The notes under the pieces are model-generated. The model ran no database searches, had not been told where the DNA came from, and saw only the letters and a list, made by a program, of their open reading frames with translations. Both the position numbers and the translations under genes were made by a program. Below are positions 34,065 through 44,700 of a stretch of 64,000 nt of DNA, in pieces. How positions within the stretch are numbered: position 1 is the stretch's first letter; every line of letters starts with the position of its first letter. Source of the stretch: Gallalistipes aquisgranensis (GTDB taxonomy: Bacteria > Bacteroidota > Bacteroidia > Bacteroidales > Rikenellaceae); the NCBI RefSeq assembly GCF_014982715.1, contig NZ_JADCJY010000001.1, positions 62,001 through 126,000 on the forward strand, written 5' to 3'.

Positions 34065-37000
34065 TTACCAGAGTTCGAGGAGAGGGGGTGTGTCGGTATC
34101 TCGCGGTGAAATCGTTGCGATCCGTCCTTTGTCATAGTCGTCTCCCGGTTCCCGTACTTCACGGATGAGCATGAATGTGGCACCTTTATCTGCATGTTTT
34201 TTTATTACATCCGTCACATCAAGATAGTGATAGGACGGATAGGAAGTCATGGTCATCTCCCCGGCGACGAATAACTTCGATCCAACTTCTGTCGCTCGCG
34301 CCTGATGTGGATCGAGTCCGGGTGCATTTGCCCAGGACAAACTTTTTTCTTCCCATTGTCCGTCCTGCATGCAGTATATATGGAACCGGAACGGCTTTGT
34401 CCCTTTCGGACAGTATCCGTGCAGGCCAAGGACGATTCGGTTGGCTGTTTTCAACTTTTCGGTGCATGGGAAATTCAGGTAGGTTACCCGGCTATTCTCT
34501 TCCGATCGGGAATCGAGCGATATGCCCAGTGAATCCGACCTTTGCGGGATTGTCGCCAGTTTTCCCCCGCGGACTGAAATACACTTGTCTGCGAACAAGG
34601 TCGTTGGGAACGTAGCTTTCATCGGAAGTGTAAGTAATCCTACGCTTTGGGCCGGAAGTGTCAGCGTGAGTAATCCTCCTTCCGTTGTTTTCAGTATTTC
34701 GGCTTCTCCGTAACGGTCGGCGCTGACCTGCTCGTAAACGACTGGTGTCCCGGCACCGATTCCGAGATCTTTCAGGTTCAGAACGAGATTGTAATTGACT
34801 GGATTCCTCTGTACGAGCCATATATAGATGTTGCCCGAGAGGGAGTCTGCCGAGGAGCAAATATCCAGATCAGGGTCCTGGACGGAGATGTCACAATGCA
34901 ACAGCGGACGTTGGTTTTTGAATCCCTTGGCGAAAAGTCTCACTACTTGGGCTGTCCGCTGAACTCCGCTGATATCGTAACTTTCCGGTGCATCGGATAG
35001 GGTGTGTGGAGGAAAAAGTTTGATCTCCCGAATGACGGATTTCCCTTTGTCACGGATAATGATCCTGATTCTGGAGCCGGCCGTACCTTCCGGAAAAGTA
35101 TAGTAAAGCTGGGCATAGCGGCATGCCGTTTCTTCCGTACCGGGAATGTCTTTCCAGCCGTTTCTGTCGGAAATCTGTATTTTCAGGCTTCGGATACGGT
35201 CCGGAGCGGTGAACACTCCTCCTGCCGAACCCGTATAGATGGCTATTCCCCCCAATGGAGTTAAGCGGCCGAGGTCGATTTCCACCCATTTCTCCTCTTC
35301 CGAGGAGGATGCCCACGCAGAATCGTCCGCTTTGCTTCCGTCGGTTAACCGTGTCGTACTGTATCCTGTGTCGGTTCCGCTGGCTCGTGCCGGCTTGCCG
35401 AGAGCCAGGTTTTCGTAGGAATCTTCGGCGAAACGCTTGCCTTTCCAAATATAGTGGTGGCCCGATTTGATCCCTCGGGGATAGGTTGAACTGGCCGTGT
35501 TGGCGAACTTAAAAGCCCACATGCCGTAGCCACCGCCCTGCATGTTGCGGGTATAGATACCCGCCCATTCGGTGAACAGAGATGGCGAGTCCATCGTTTC
35601 CTCCTTATCAATCAAATAAGCGTTCATCCAGCGACCGATTTCGGTAAATACGATCGGTTTGGTATCGTGCAGGGGGTGGTTATCCCGTAGAATTTTGTCG
35701 ATACTCTGCACCTTGCCTTCATATCCGGCAGCCGGAAGGTTGTATGAGTGGGTCGAAAAGATGTCGATCAGATCGTAATCACATTTGTTCCCCCGGTAAT
35801 CGATCCGTTCCGAAGCAGCGATTTTCGCCCACCAATTGGTATTGGTTCCGGCCGTGACCGGACCGACAAACCGGGGGGTGAGGTGCTTTTCATAAATGCG
35901 GTTTACATCGGCAATGGCACAGCGAATAGCGTCGGAGGCGATTCGCATCATGTCGATCCAGACATCCAGAGGGACCGGACCCGCATGACGGTGATTCGGT
36001 TCGTTCTGCATGGCGAACATGTGGACGTTGCCTTCTCTGGCCAGATAGAAGGCAAGGGCATAATAGCGCTGCCATTGCAGCCATTTTTCGCTCCAATCCG
36101 CAGCTTTGACCCGGTAGCCGGATTGCAGGACAATGTCTATTCCCTGCTTGTTGAGTTCCTGTAAAGCATATTTCAGAACCATGGTATTGGTAGAGGGAAT
36201 CAGACGGGATGCGGTGGCGTCGATTGAATCCCAGCGAACGAGATTTCCGTTAAGGGGATTGTCGCGGAAAATTCTTTTAAGACGGTCGAATTCATCGGGA
36301 TCTTTCACTATGCTTTTGTTGTCCACCCATTCCGGATGCACATAAGTTCGTAAATCGGCCCAAAGTCTGACTGCATTCACTCCGGAATATTCCAGCCAGG
36401 CTGCGACGTTGCTTCCCGGTACGAAGTATCCTTGGTTGTATCCAACATATTTCATCGTACGGCCAGTCGTTTCTTTTCCGATTCGGACCATGATGTTGGA
36501 CGGCCGATGGTCAAATGCGGAGGAGGTGCACTCTTGTTGAGTCTTTGTCGGGGCGGGGAGCGACCGGTTGATCCTTCCGTATCCTTCCAATTCTACGATT
36601 CGGATAGCTTCGCCGTCCGTGGAACGGAGCCGGAACCGAAATGATGTGATCGGGGTCGAAAATCGGAATGATATTCTTTCCTGTCGGTTTTCGGTGGTGA
36701 GAGTTTCGGAAATGTCAGTCCAGTTAGCATCGTCCCAGTATTGAAGTATGAAATTTTTTACACTCCAGAAACCGGGGGACTGAATCCGTTCGTTGTCGTT
36801 TTTCTCTTTGTCGGGAATACCCGTGTAGATGACGACTGAGTCGATGTCGTAATAACGGGACAGAATTACATCTAAAGTATGAGGAGGCCTCGAGCCTCGC
36901 TCGGACATCCAGGTCGAACGCCGGGAAATCTCTCCGTCCACAGCGTTTTGAGGAGAGTATTTGGGGTGACCGGATGAGGCTTTTACCTCGGCTTTGAGAA

Positions 37001-37070
37001 AAACGTTGGTCTGTGCCGTCACCGAAACGGATAACAAGATCGAAATGACGAAGGGTGGGAGTAGTTTCAT
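34065..37070 (-). CDS. Multidomain clan GH-A-like glycoside hydrolase with two discoidin domains and a DNRLRE (CBM96-like) domain
   Basis: This exported protein of ~1001 residues starts with MKLLPPFVISILLSVSVTAQ. Domain order: F5/8 discoidin (ASSGHPKYSPQNAVDGE, ~25-150); a TIM barrel (~190-560) with acid/base-like FAMQNEPNHRH and nucleophile-like PIVFTEIGRW; a second discoidin domain (NLALGKPARASGTDTGYS); a beta segment; and a C-terminal DNRLRE/CBM96-type domain ending TDTPPLLELW. The barrel resembles GH39/GH30-like enzymes but fits no family firmly by eye. Three carbohydrate-binding modules suggest attack on insoluble or complex glycan. The ATG at 37070, not the frame to 37436, begins the signal peptide, 8 bases after the GH2-like stop. 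Confidence 0.88.
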   Translation of the reverse strand: MKLLPPFVISILLSVSVTAQTNVFLKAEVKASSGHPKYSPQNAVDGEISRRSTWMSERGSRPPHTLDVILSRYYDIDSVVIYTGIPDKEKNDNERIQSPGFWSVKNFILQYWDDANWTDISETLTTENRQERISFRFSTPITSFRFRLRSTDGEAIRIVELEGYGRINRSLPAPTKTQQECTSSAFDHRPSNIMVRIGKETTGRTMKYVGYNQGYFVPGSNVAAWLEYSGVNAVRLWADLRTYVHPEWVDNKSIVKDPDEFDRLKRIFRDNPLNGNLVRWDSIDATASRLIPSTNTMVLKYALQELNKQGIDIVLQSGYRVKAADWSEKWLQWQRYYALAFYLAREGNVHMFAMQNEPNHRHAGPVPLDVWIDMMRIASDAIRCAIADVNRIYEKHLTPRFVGPVTAGTNTNWWAKIAASERIDYRGNKCDYDLIDIFSTHSYNLPAAGYEGKVQSIDKILRDNHPLHDTKPIVFTEIGRWMNAYLIDKEETMDSPSLFTEWAGIYTRNMQGGGYGMWAFKFANTASSTYPRGIKSGHHYIWKGKRFAEDSYENLALGKPARASGTDTGYSTTRLTDGSKADDSAWASSSEEEKWVEIDLGRLTPLGGIAIYTGSAGGVFTAPDRIRSLKIQISDRNGWKDIPGTEETACRYAQLYYTFPEGTAGSRIRIIIRDKGKSVIREIKLFPPHTLSDAPESYDISGVQRTAQVVRLFAKGFKNQRPLLHCDISVQDPDLDICSSADSLSGNIYIWLVQRNPVNYNLVLNLKDLGIGAGTPVVYEQVSADRYGEAEILKTTEGGLLTLTLPAQSVGLLTLPMKATFPTTLFADKCISVRGGKLATIPQRSDSLGISLDSRSEENSRVTYLNFPCTEKLKTANRIVLGLHGYCPKGTKPFRFHIYCMQDGQWEEKSLSWANAPGLDPHQARATEVGSKLFVAGEMTMTSYPSYHYLDVTDVIKKHADKGATFMLIREVREPGDDYDKGRIATISPRDTDTPPLLELW

Positions 37071-37078
37071 ATTCCGGT

Positions 37079-39943
37079 CTATTTGAATTGAGTTTTGAGT
37101 AATACGGTACGACGGTCCCCTCGCAATGTCACTTTCAGTTTGCGTTCCGGGAATGAGAGCGGTCTTTCCACCGTTTGTACGCTGTGTGGGGGTAGCGTAT
37201 ATTCCGTTTCGGGGTGTTCGTTGATACCCAGGAATATTTTTATTGGTCCGTCCGTGGGATTTTCCAATGTCGTAAGCATGCGTGAACAGGACGAGGGGAT
37301 TTCGACCGCGAAGTATCCCCTGCCTTCGGCTCGGTCCGAATTTTCGACCTTGTCGCTGCCTCCCGGGGTGTAGTCGAACGGTGCGAACGGCCGGCGTCCG
37401 TGCGGTATGTATTGTACGCCCGGTTTCGTATTCCAACGTCCGTAAGAACCGGCATATTGGAATCCCAGATCGTCTACTACGATTTTCAGCCGTTCCTGCT
37501 GGTCAATAGGGATGATTGGCAATGGGTTGATTGTTAATCCATTGTTTGCTCCTGTGACGATGCCTCGTTCCGAGGAGAAGTCTCCCCAGACGATTTCGTG
37601 GTTTACGAATCGATAGGGTTCTGGTTTTTGTTCTCCCGTTGCATAACCGATCAGGTTGGACAGTAGCTTTTCGGCAACGGGATCTATGCCCCGGCGTGAG
37701 GTCAGGTCGAATCCGCATAAGATGACGGACCCTTTGCCTGTTTCGATTTCACAGAGTGCCGTTCCGGCCAAATTTCTTCCGTAATTGGCTATCACTTCTA
37801 CCTGGGTGAGATCCGCTTCTTTGAGCAGGAATCCATGCGTGACGGGGTAAACCGCCGGAAACCCGGGTTTGCTCTCGTCGAAATCCGTGTAGTCCGACCA
37901 TAACATCAGTCTCTGGCGGGGGATTCCTTTGAAGATGGGATGGTCCGTCCGTTCCGGATTGATGTTCATGCCGTCCCGATAGGTGTACACCGGAGGGGGA
38001 TAGGAGGAGTCGTTGGCACTGAGTACGGTAGGAATCACCTTCACGGGAAGCCATGCAAGGTCGGTTTTTCCGTAAGATTGGCGCAGACAGACGACTCTTC
38101 CGCCTCTTTCGGCGAACCGAAGAAGCTTTGTTGTGCTTTCTGGAGGGAGTTTGCTCCAACACATTTCGGAGAGTACCATCACGTCGTGTTTGCTGAGTTG
38201 ATCGAAGGAGGTGGTTTCACTGAACGGGATATCGTTTTCCTGCAGGAAGGTCTTGAAGTCGCCTTGCGGGTCGAAAATTTTTAAGGGACGTGTCGGCTGT
38301 ACGGGTTCGCTCCAGGTTTCGCCCGCGATGAAAATATCACAATTGTTTACCGAAACGATCTTTCCTGATTGCAGGATGGTACCCTTGAGCGTATACTCTC
38401 CTGTGGGAGTGTCGGTCGGAACGGCAATGCGGAGCGGAGTGCTCCATGTGCCGTAATACGGTATCTTCGGTAATGGAACGGTGTCGGAGACGATCGGTAT
38501 CCGGTTGATGTCTTCCAGGGCCCAGACGACTCGTGCATCCGTCAGGTCCCGTCCTTGATCATCGTCGTTTACTACATGCAGGACGGAAGAAAAGACATTT
38601 CCTGCCCGAACATTCATTTGCCATGATTCCCAACTCAGCAACACCGGTTGATAACTGATTCCGTATTGATAGGCGGCTGGTTTGGGTCGCATCTGGGCGA
38701 AATTCCGGATGCCGTCCCAGTTGTGGAACAGAATCGTGAACGGCATGATCCCGGCCAGACGCGGATTGTGCGTACGAAAACGACGGAACATCTCGGTGGC
38801 GTTTTTCAGCATGAATGCCTGGTATTCCAGTGCCGCTTCCCCTTGCCGTTCATTCGGCAAATGTCCGGTCCAACATTTCTGGGACCCGGGTTGTTTGGTG
38901 CGGGAACAGAGATTGTAGCGTCCGTCTATTCCTGTGTAATTGCCGACGCATTCGGTGAAGGTGATCGCCTGGACTTTCCCTTCATTCTGCCATGCGTTCA
39001 TGTCCCGCAAATTGAGGTATGTAAGGAACGTGTTGTAATACCATCCCCAATACCGGTGTACGTCGTATATGTCTGCGGAACGGCCCAAGCCATATCCGGC
39101 ATTGCCGATATAAGGACGGGTGTCATCCCATTTGATGAGTTCTTTGTGGGCTGCGGACAGAAACTGTTGCCATGCTTTTCCCCGCTCGTTGGAGAACGGC
39201 ATTTCATTGGCCAGTACGTAAATGACGGTTGACGGATGGGGCGTGAAAGGACCGAGTTCCTTTTTTTTGTACAGTTCGACAGCCTGCATCAGATCTTGAG
39301 GCGGTTGGTTCGAAGTTGCATTTCTGGGGCGTCCGTATCGACCGGCAAAAACCATCATTCCCTCTTCGTCGCAGACGTCCATCCAGTTTTGATTGTCGGG
39401 TATCCGGATAATGTTGACATTCATTCCGCGCAGGAAACGAATGTAATCCCGGGCGAATTCCCTGCTTGTTTCCAATGCGGGCGGGATTCCCCGTCGGGGG
39501 GGATTGATCGCGTTGCCGCGTAGAAAGATCGGCTTCCCGTTGAGGTAGAAACGTCCGTCCTTCATTTCAAATTTTCGGAATCCGATACGGGTGTGTAACG
39601 TATCTCCTCCGCAACTCAATTCCAGATCGTATAAATGGGGCGAGGCGGGACTCCACAATTGGGCCCGTATGTTTCGGATCGTTTTTGTTATTTCGGTCTG
39701 GCCTCGGGAGATTCTTTCATTTACGACCTCGCCCTGCCATGCGATCGAATGGTCTTCATAGGAAGCGATTTTTCCGTGTATGCTGGCTGTCTCGTCTTTT
39801 CCTGAGATCAGAGTGATTTCGAGTTTCAGCTGATCGTCCGAAGTGATGGGCAGGACACCTGCGATTTTGACCTGTCCGCAGCACGGATTTTTTCCCAGAA
39901 TGGCTGCGCCGGAGATGCAAAGGACGAGTAGCAGTTTTTTCAT
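37079..39943 (-). CDS. GH2-like hydrolase lacking the N-terminal sugar-binding domain, with a glutamine-amidotransferase-like domain
   Basis: This 954-residue exported protein begins MKKLLLVLCISGAAIL. Directly after the signal it enters the Ig-like middle domain of GH2 (ITSDDQLKLEITLISG), so the usual N-terminal jelly-roll is missing. The junction LWSPASPHLYDLEL and GRFYLNGKPIFLRGN are classical GH2. The acid/base is likely Glu in IYVLANEMPF and the nucleophile Glu in AITFTECVGNY. Residues ~570-760 resemble a class I glutamine-amidotransferase/ThuA-like fold (HDVMVLSEMCWSKLPP, GSVILCGFDL), seen in some multidomain beta-galactosidases. It is third in the operon after susD. Confidence 0.87.
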   Translation of the reverse strand: MKKLLLVLCISGAAILGKNPCCGQVKIAGVLPITSDDQLKLEITLISGKDETASIHGKIASYEDHSIAWQGEVVNERISRGQTEITKTIRNIRAQLWSPASPHLYDLELSCGGDTLHTRIGFRKFEMKDGRFYLNGKPIFLRGNAINPPRRGIPPALETSREFARDYIRFLRGMNVNIIRIPDNQNWMDVCDEEGMMVFAGRYGRPRNATSNQPPQDLMQAVELYKKKELGPFTPHPSTVIYVLANEMPFSNERGKAWQQFLSAAHKELIKWDDTRPYIGNAGYGLGRSADIYDVHRYWGWYYNTFLTYLNLRDMNAWQNEGKVQAITFTECVGNYTGIDGRYNLCSRTKQPGSQKCWTGHLPNERQGEAALEYQAFMLKNATEMFRRFRTHNPRLAGIMPFTILFHNWDGIRNFAQMRPKPAAYQYGISYQPVLLSWESWQMNVRAGNVFSSVLHVVNDDDQGRDLTDARVVWALEDINRIPIVSDTVPLPKIPYYGTWSTPLRIAVPTDTPTGEYTLKGTILQSGKIVSVNNCDIFIAGETWSEPVQPTRPLKIFDPQGDFKTFLQENDIPFSETTSFDQLSKHDVMVLSEMCWSKLPPESTTKLLRFAERGGRVVCLRQSYGKTDLAWLPVKVIPTVLSANDSSYPPPVYTYRDGMNINPERTDHPIFKGIPRQRLMLWSDYTDFDESKPGFPAVYPVTHGFLLKEADLTQVEVIANYGRNLAGTALCEIETGKGSVILCGFDLTSRRGIDPVAEKLLSNLIGYATGEQKPEPYRFVNHEIVWGDFSSERGIVTGANNGLTINPLPIIPIDQQERLKIVVDDLGFQYAGSYGRWNTKPGVQYIPHGRRPFAPFDYTPGGSDKVENSDRAEGRGYFAVEIPSSCSRMLTTLENPTDGPIKIFLGINEHPETEYTLPPHSVQTVERPLSFPERKLKVTLRGDRRTVLLKTQFK

Positions 39944-39960
39944 GGCTTGTATTTAAATCA

Positions 39961-39996
39961 GGGGATACAGAAGAGACGGATCTTTTCCGTATCCCC
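39961..39996. other. Intercistronic hairpin after susD
   Basis: GGGGATAC / GTATCCCC plus an inner GAAGA / TCTTT pairing form a long imperfect stem between the susD stop and the GH2-like gene. There is no T-tract on the - strand, so it more likely stabilises or partly attenuates mRNA than terminates it. Confidence 0.5.
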
Positions 39997-40052
39997 CGGA
40001 TTATCGAATATAACAATAATCTTGAAATTTATGCGGTCTTTTCGGCTTCCCG

Positions 40053-41690
40053 TCAGAACCATCCGTCATTTTGACCGTAACCGGGCATCAGGCTGAGTTC
40101 GTCCTGGGGAATCGGCCACCGGGTGTCGCGTTCGGGTCTGAAATTGGTGCGGGCCTGGGCGTAGTCTTTGTCCAATTTGGGATCGTCGGCCCGGGTGTCA
40201 CCGGCATGGGCCTTGACTTGGTCGTAAAGGATTCCCCATCGTTTGAGCAGGGGCCAGCGTACGCCTTCGAAATGGAGTTCGCGTGCATATTCGTCCAGCA
40301 GGTCCTGTTCGGTCAGCGGGCCGTTGAAATAATCGTTGCCGGTGTTCCCGTTGCGATAGTATGTCTTGTTGTAATATTCGATCGCTTTGCTGCTGTTTCC
40401 GCCCTCTTTTCTGAAATAGGCTTCGGAACACATCAGATAGGTTTCGGCCAGCCGATACAGGATCAGGTCTTTCAGACTGGACATCCGGTCGGGATTCTCG
40501 GTATTGGTCCATTTGTCGAAAAATTTCAGCGACGAGGGATGAAGGGATTCGAGATAGGGCGTATATTTGTTCGGGACTTCCACTTCGTCTCCCAGTTCTT
40601 TGCCGGCAGGTACGAGATCGGGGATGTTGTAGTAATATTTATGGCGGAAAAGTTCCGTGTAGCGTTTATCTTTGATTTCTCCGCTCGTTTTGTCTTTGTA
40701 CAGGCTGAAGAGATAGGTGTTCGGATAGACCCGTCCCCAACCGTATCCCCCGTATTCGAGGCAGTTTTGCAGACCGGATATTTTCTTGTAGTTCGGTGTG
40801 GTGATCAAGGATACTTTGTGGCCGTTTACAACCCCGCTGCTGGTAGTGTTGCCTCCGCCGAGATTTCCCGACATCTGATAGGCATACAGAACCTCTTTGC
40901 AGCGCAGATCCGCTCCCGTGAATACGTCGATGGCACGATCCATCATTCCGTAGTCCGGGCATTCGAAGACGTCTTCGCATTGTTCGATGGCTGTGTTCCA
41001 ATCCTCTTCCCACATGGCGACCTGGGCCCGTACATGTTTTATCGCGGCTTTCGTCCAGCGTCCGTAGTTGAGGCTTATGTCCGTGCCGTCAGGAACCCAC
41101 GGGAGCACTTCGATAGCATCGTCCAGGTCTTTCTTTATCACTTCGAAGAGCTTTTCCTGTGTGGCGGGCTTGTACTCCCGGTTATCCGCATTGTCGATCG
41201 TCGTGGGCTCCAGATTCAGGTAAAGACGTTCGAACCTTTTCCAAAGTTCGAAATAGGCCCGGCCCCGGAATGCTTTCGCTTCTGCCCATGCCTGTTTTAC
41301 TTCCGGATTGTTCATGTCCATTCCTTCTGCAGCTGTGATGATTTCGTTGGCTTTGCCGATGATCTGGTAATGCTGGTTCCAGATCGTCTGGATGTTGCCG
41401 CTTGCCGGAGTGAGATTGTCCAAACGGGCGAAAGCCGCAGCCGTACCTCCCCGGAAAACCATGATGTCGGTTGAGTAGTCGAGCATCTGGATGCAATATT
41501 CCACAGCGTCCGTAGTCGCGAACGAACGATCTTTTACATAGAGGCCTACGACTGCACGGCTTAAACCGTCCGGAGTGGAGTAAAGGTAGTTGGAGGTGAT
41601 GGATGTCTTCGATTCCACGTCCAGCATGGACGTGCAGGCCGAACTGAGCCCGCCCAGCACGATAAATGACAGATATAGTAATTTTTTCAT
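40053..41690 (-). CDS. SusD/RagB-family outer-membrane glycan-binding lipoprotein
   Basis: This ~545-residue lipoprotein has its lipobox at LSSAC. SusD proteins cap the SusC channel and bind oligosaccharides at the cell surface. The sequence has TPR-like helical repeats and family segments such as WAEAKAFRGRAYFELWKRFE, LYRLAETYLMCSEAYFRKEG and ARELHFEGVRWPLLKRWG. The C-terminus DTRWPIPQDELSLMPGYGQN is the usual SusD ending. I use the ATG at 41690 rather than 41699 because it starts the signal peptide. It follows susC by 24 bases. Confidence 0.96.
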   Translation of the reverse strand: MKKLLYLSFIVLGGLSSACTSMLDVESKTSITSNYLYSTPDGLSRAVVGLYVKDRSFATTDAVEYCIQMLDYSTDIMVFRGGTAAAFARLDNLTPASGNIQTIWNQHYQIIGKANEIITAAEGMDMNNPEVKQAWAEAKAFRGRAYFELWKRFERLYLNLEPTTIDNADNREYKPATQEKLFEVIKKDLDDAIEVLPWVPDGTDISLNYGRWTKAAIKHVRAQVAMWEEDWNTAIEQCEDVFECPDYGMMDRAIDVFTGADLRCKEVLYAYQMSGNLGGGNTTSSGVVNGHKVSLITTPNYKKISGLQNCLEYGGYGWGRVYPNTYLFSLYKDKTSGEIKDKRYTELFRHKYYYNIPDLVPAGKELGDEVEVPNKYTPYLESLHPSSLKFFDKWTNTENPDRMSSLKDLILYRLAETYLMCSEAYFRKEGGNSSKAIEYYNKTYYRNGNTGNDYFNGPLTEQDLLDEYARELHFEGVRWPLLKRWGILYDQVKAHAGDTRADDPKLDKDYAQARTNFRPERDTRWPIPQDELSLMPGYGQNDGWF

Positions 41691-41714
41691 GGTGATCACT
41701 TGTTTAAGTGTAAT

Positions 41715-44700
41715 TTAGAAAGAAAGGTCGATTCCGAATGCATACTGTCTCGGTTCCGGATAGGCTGCTGCCGTGTTTTCAGGACTGTAGGAGAGGAATT
41801 TTGTGGAAGTGAACAGATTGCTGAACGTACAATACACCCGCAGATTCTGTATTTTGATTTTCTGGGTCAGCCGGGACGGGACGGTATATCCGACGGAAAG
41901 GGTCCGTAGCCGGATATATGATGCGTCCTGCACAACAAGGTCCGAGTTGGTCTGATAAGTGGTATTCGAGTTGTAGCTGGGCCTTGGGAAGTTACCCGAA
42001 GGGTTCTCCGGTGTCCAATAGTTTACTTTGATGCCGTTTTGCTTGCCTTGTAGCGAGCCGCCGCTGTTCGGATCATACAGATAAGCGTTTTTGATCTTTC
42101 TGCCATATACGCCGTACCACTCCATGTAAAGGTCGAATCCTTTGAAATTGAAGTTGGTGAACAGGGACATGATGAATTTGGGGTCGCGCGGCACGATGTA
42201 CCGGTCATCGGCCGTGATTTTGCCGTCGCCGTTCCGGTCAACGATTTTGATTTTGCCCGGCTCTACCAGATCCGTCCTTTCGATGGTTTTGTCGGGAATT
42301 CCGTCACCGTCGCTGTCGATAGTGGGTTTGAGCACCCATTTGCCGTTGATGATATTGAAGTCGGATTCCTGAAAGATACCGTCCGATTGGTAGACGTAAT
42401 AAATGTTTTTGGGTTGTCCTATGAACCAGCCGTTGGTGATGTCATTGACAGGATTCCCGTTTTCATCCGTTTTCCCGTCTATTTTCAGAATTTTATTCCG
42501 GTACAATGTGAAATTGGTACCGATGCTCCAGTTCATTTTGTTGTTGCGGATAATGTCTCCGTTCAATGTAATGTCTACTCCGTTGGTGCTGGTTTTTCCG
42601 AGATTATCCATCATGCCGGTATAACCCAATACGGAGTTGATCTGTCTGGAAACCAAAAGATTTTTGGTCCGGGTCAGGTAATATTCCACGGTTCCGGTCA
42701 ATCGGTTGTCGAAGAACCCGAAATCCAGTCCGAAATTGGTGGATGCAGTCGATTCCCATTTCAGTGCAGGATTGGGCAGGCTGTTTCCGGGCAGGTAACC
42801 CATGATGAAGTTATCCCCGAATTCCATTTTGTAATCGGTTGTTGTTCCGAGCGTTTCGTAGTTCCCTATGCCGTCCTGATTTCCGACGATACCGTAGCTG
42901 ACGCGCAGTTTCAGATTACTGATGAAGTTGGCTTTTTTCATGAATGGCTCTTCGGAGATCCTCCATGCACCTGCTACCGAGGGGAAAGTTCCCCAGCGAT
43001 TGCGCGGACCGAACCGGCTGGAACCGTCGCGCCGTACGATCACGTTCAGCAGGTAGCGGTCTTTGAAGCCGTATTGGATACGGCCCATGAATCCGAGCAG
43101 GATATGCTCGCTTACGCTGCGGGTTTTACTCGTCACCTCTCCGTCGGCGATCATGTCCCACCAGAAAGAGTCCACCGGCACATTGTTGGAGGCGTATCCG
43201 AGACCGGTAGTATAAGTGCGTTCCCAACTTTGCAGGGCCGTTACGTTCATCGAATGGTTTTTGTTTTTGAAAGGAACTTTATAGTTGAAAATGTTTTCGA
43301 CCACATAGTTGAAAGATTTTGAATGCGAGATTGAACCGGCGGCTCCGCCTCCCGTATAATCGGCTTTCTTGTAAGAGCCCTCTTCCTGGTAGCGGTTGTA
43401 ATAGGCTGCGTTGAAACGATAGGAAAATCCTTTGAATGGTTTGATGTCAATGAATCCGTTCAGACGTGTGATGTCGGCATGTACGTCATTTTTAATGCGT
43501 TCGGCCAGATAGAAGGGGTTTTTGTCTCCGCTGTCGTTGATATATTCCTGAATGTTGCCGTATTCATCGAAGGGCATTGCATATGGGGAGCGGGTAATGT
43601 GGTCAGTAAAATTACCGCTCTCTTTCTCTTTTTTCGATTTGATGAATGACGAGTTGAATCCTACACTCAGCCATTTGTAAACATCGTAATCGACGTTTAC
43701 CCTGACATTTGCACGCTGGTATCCGGACCCGGTTACCACCATGCCGTCCTGGTCTACATATCCCATGCTGGCGGCGATTCTCATTTTATCGGTTCCTCCG
43801 CTGATGCTCAGGTCGTATTTCTGCGAAAGAGCGGTTTGGAACATGAGTTTTTCCCAGTCGGTCGAACGACCTGCGGCATAGGCCCTTTCCATCATGTTGT
43901 CCGTCAGTACATCCGTTGGGGTGAGTGTGCTGGGATCGACCCGGGTGGGTAGTCCGTTTTCCTTGTCGTGGGCCTGGGCTTCCGCTCTCAGATTGTAATA
44001 TTCTTCAGGACTGTAAAAATCGAAATTGCGCCAAAGGTCCTGCCAGCTCCACATGCTGCGGAATTTGACTGTCGGTTTTCCTTTTTGTCCCCGGATAGTG
44101 GTGACCAGAATGACTCCGTTGGCGGCTCGTGATCCGTAGACGGCTTGTGCTGCAGCATCTTTCAGAATTTCGAGTGATGCAATGTCCGCGCCGTTGATGG
44201 CGGCGAATTCAGTAGCGGTCGCAGGCGCTCCGTCGATGATGTAAAGAGGTGCGTTACCACCGCTGCCGAGTGAACGTTCGCCTCGGATTGTGATGCTCGG
44301 GGTGTCTCCCGGTCTTCCCGAGGTGCCGCTGACAAAAACTCCTGCGGCTTTTCCCCGGAGCATCTCGGAGACGTTATTGGTAGGATAGATCTTCATCTCT
44401 TCGGGTTTGATCGAGGTGACCGCCCCGGTTACGTCGCTCCGGCGTTGCACTCCGTAACCTACGACTACGAGGTCTTCGAGCATCTGGGCATCCTCTTTCA
44501 TCTGAATACTCAGTGTGGTCCGGTTTCCGACTTTTATTTCGACGGTCGTATAGCCGATGGATGAGAAGACCAGTGTGCCTGTGGACGGAGCTTCGATGCT
44601 GAATTTGCCTTTTGCGTCGGTGACGGTTCCTGTGGTGGTACCTTTGAGAATGACGTTGACTCCTACCAGAGGGGATGATGTCCCGTCCGCCTTCAGTTCG

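Noticed and set aside
40071-41474. 467-residue + strand frame
   Set aside because: Antisense shadow of susD.
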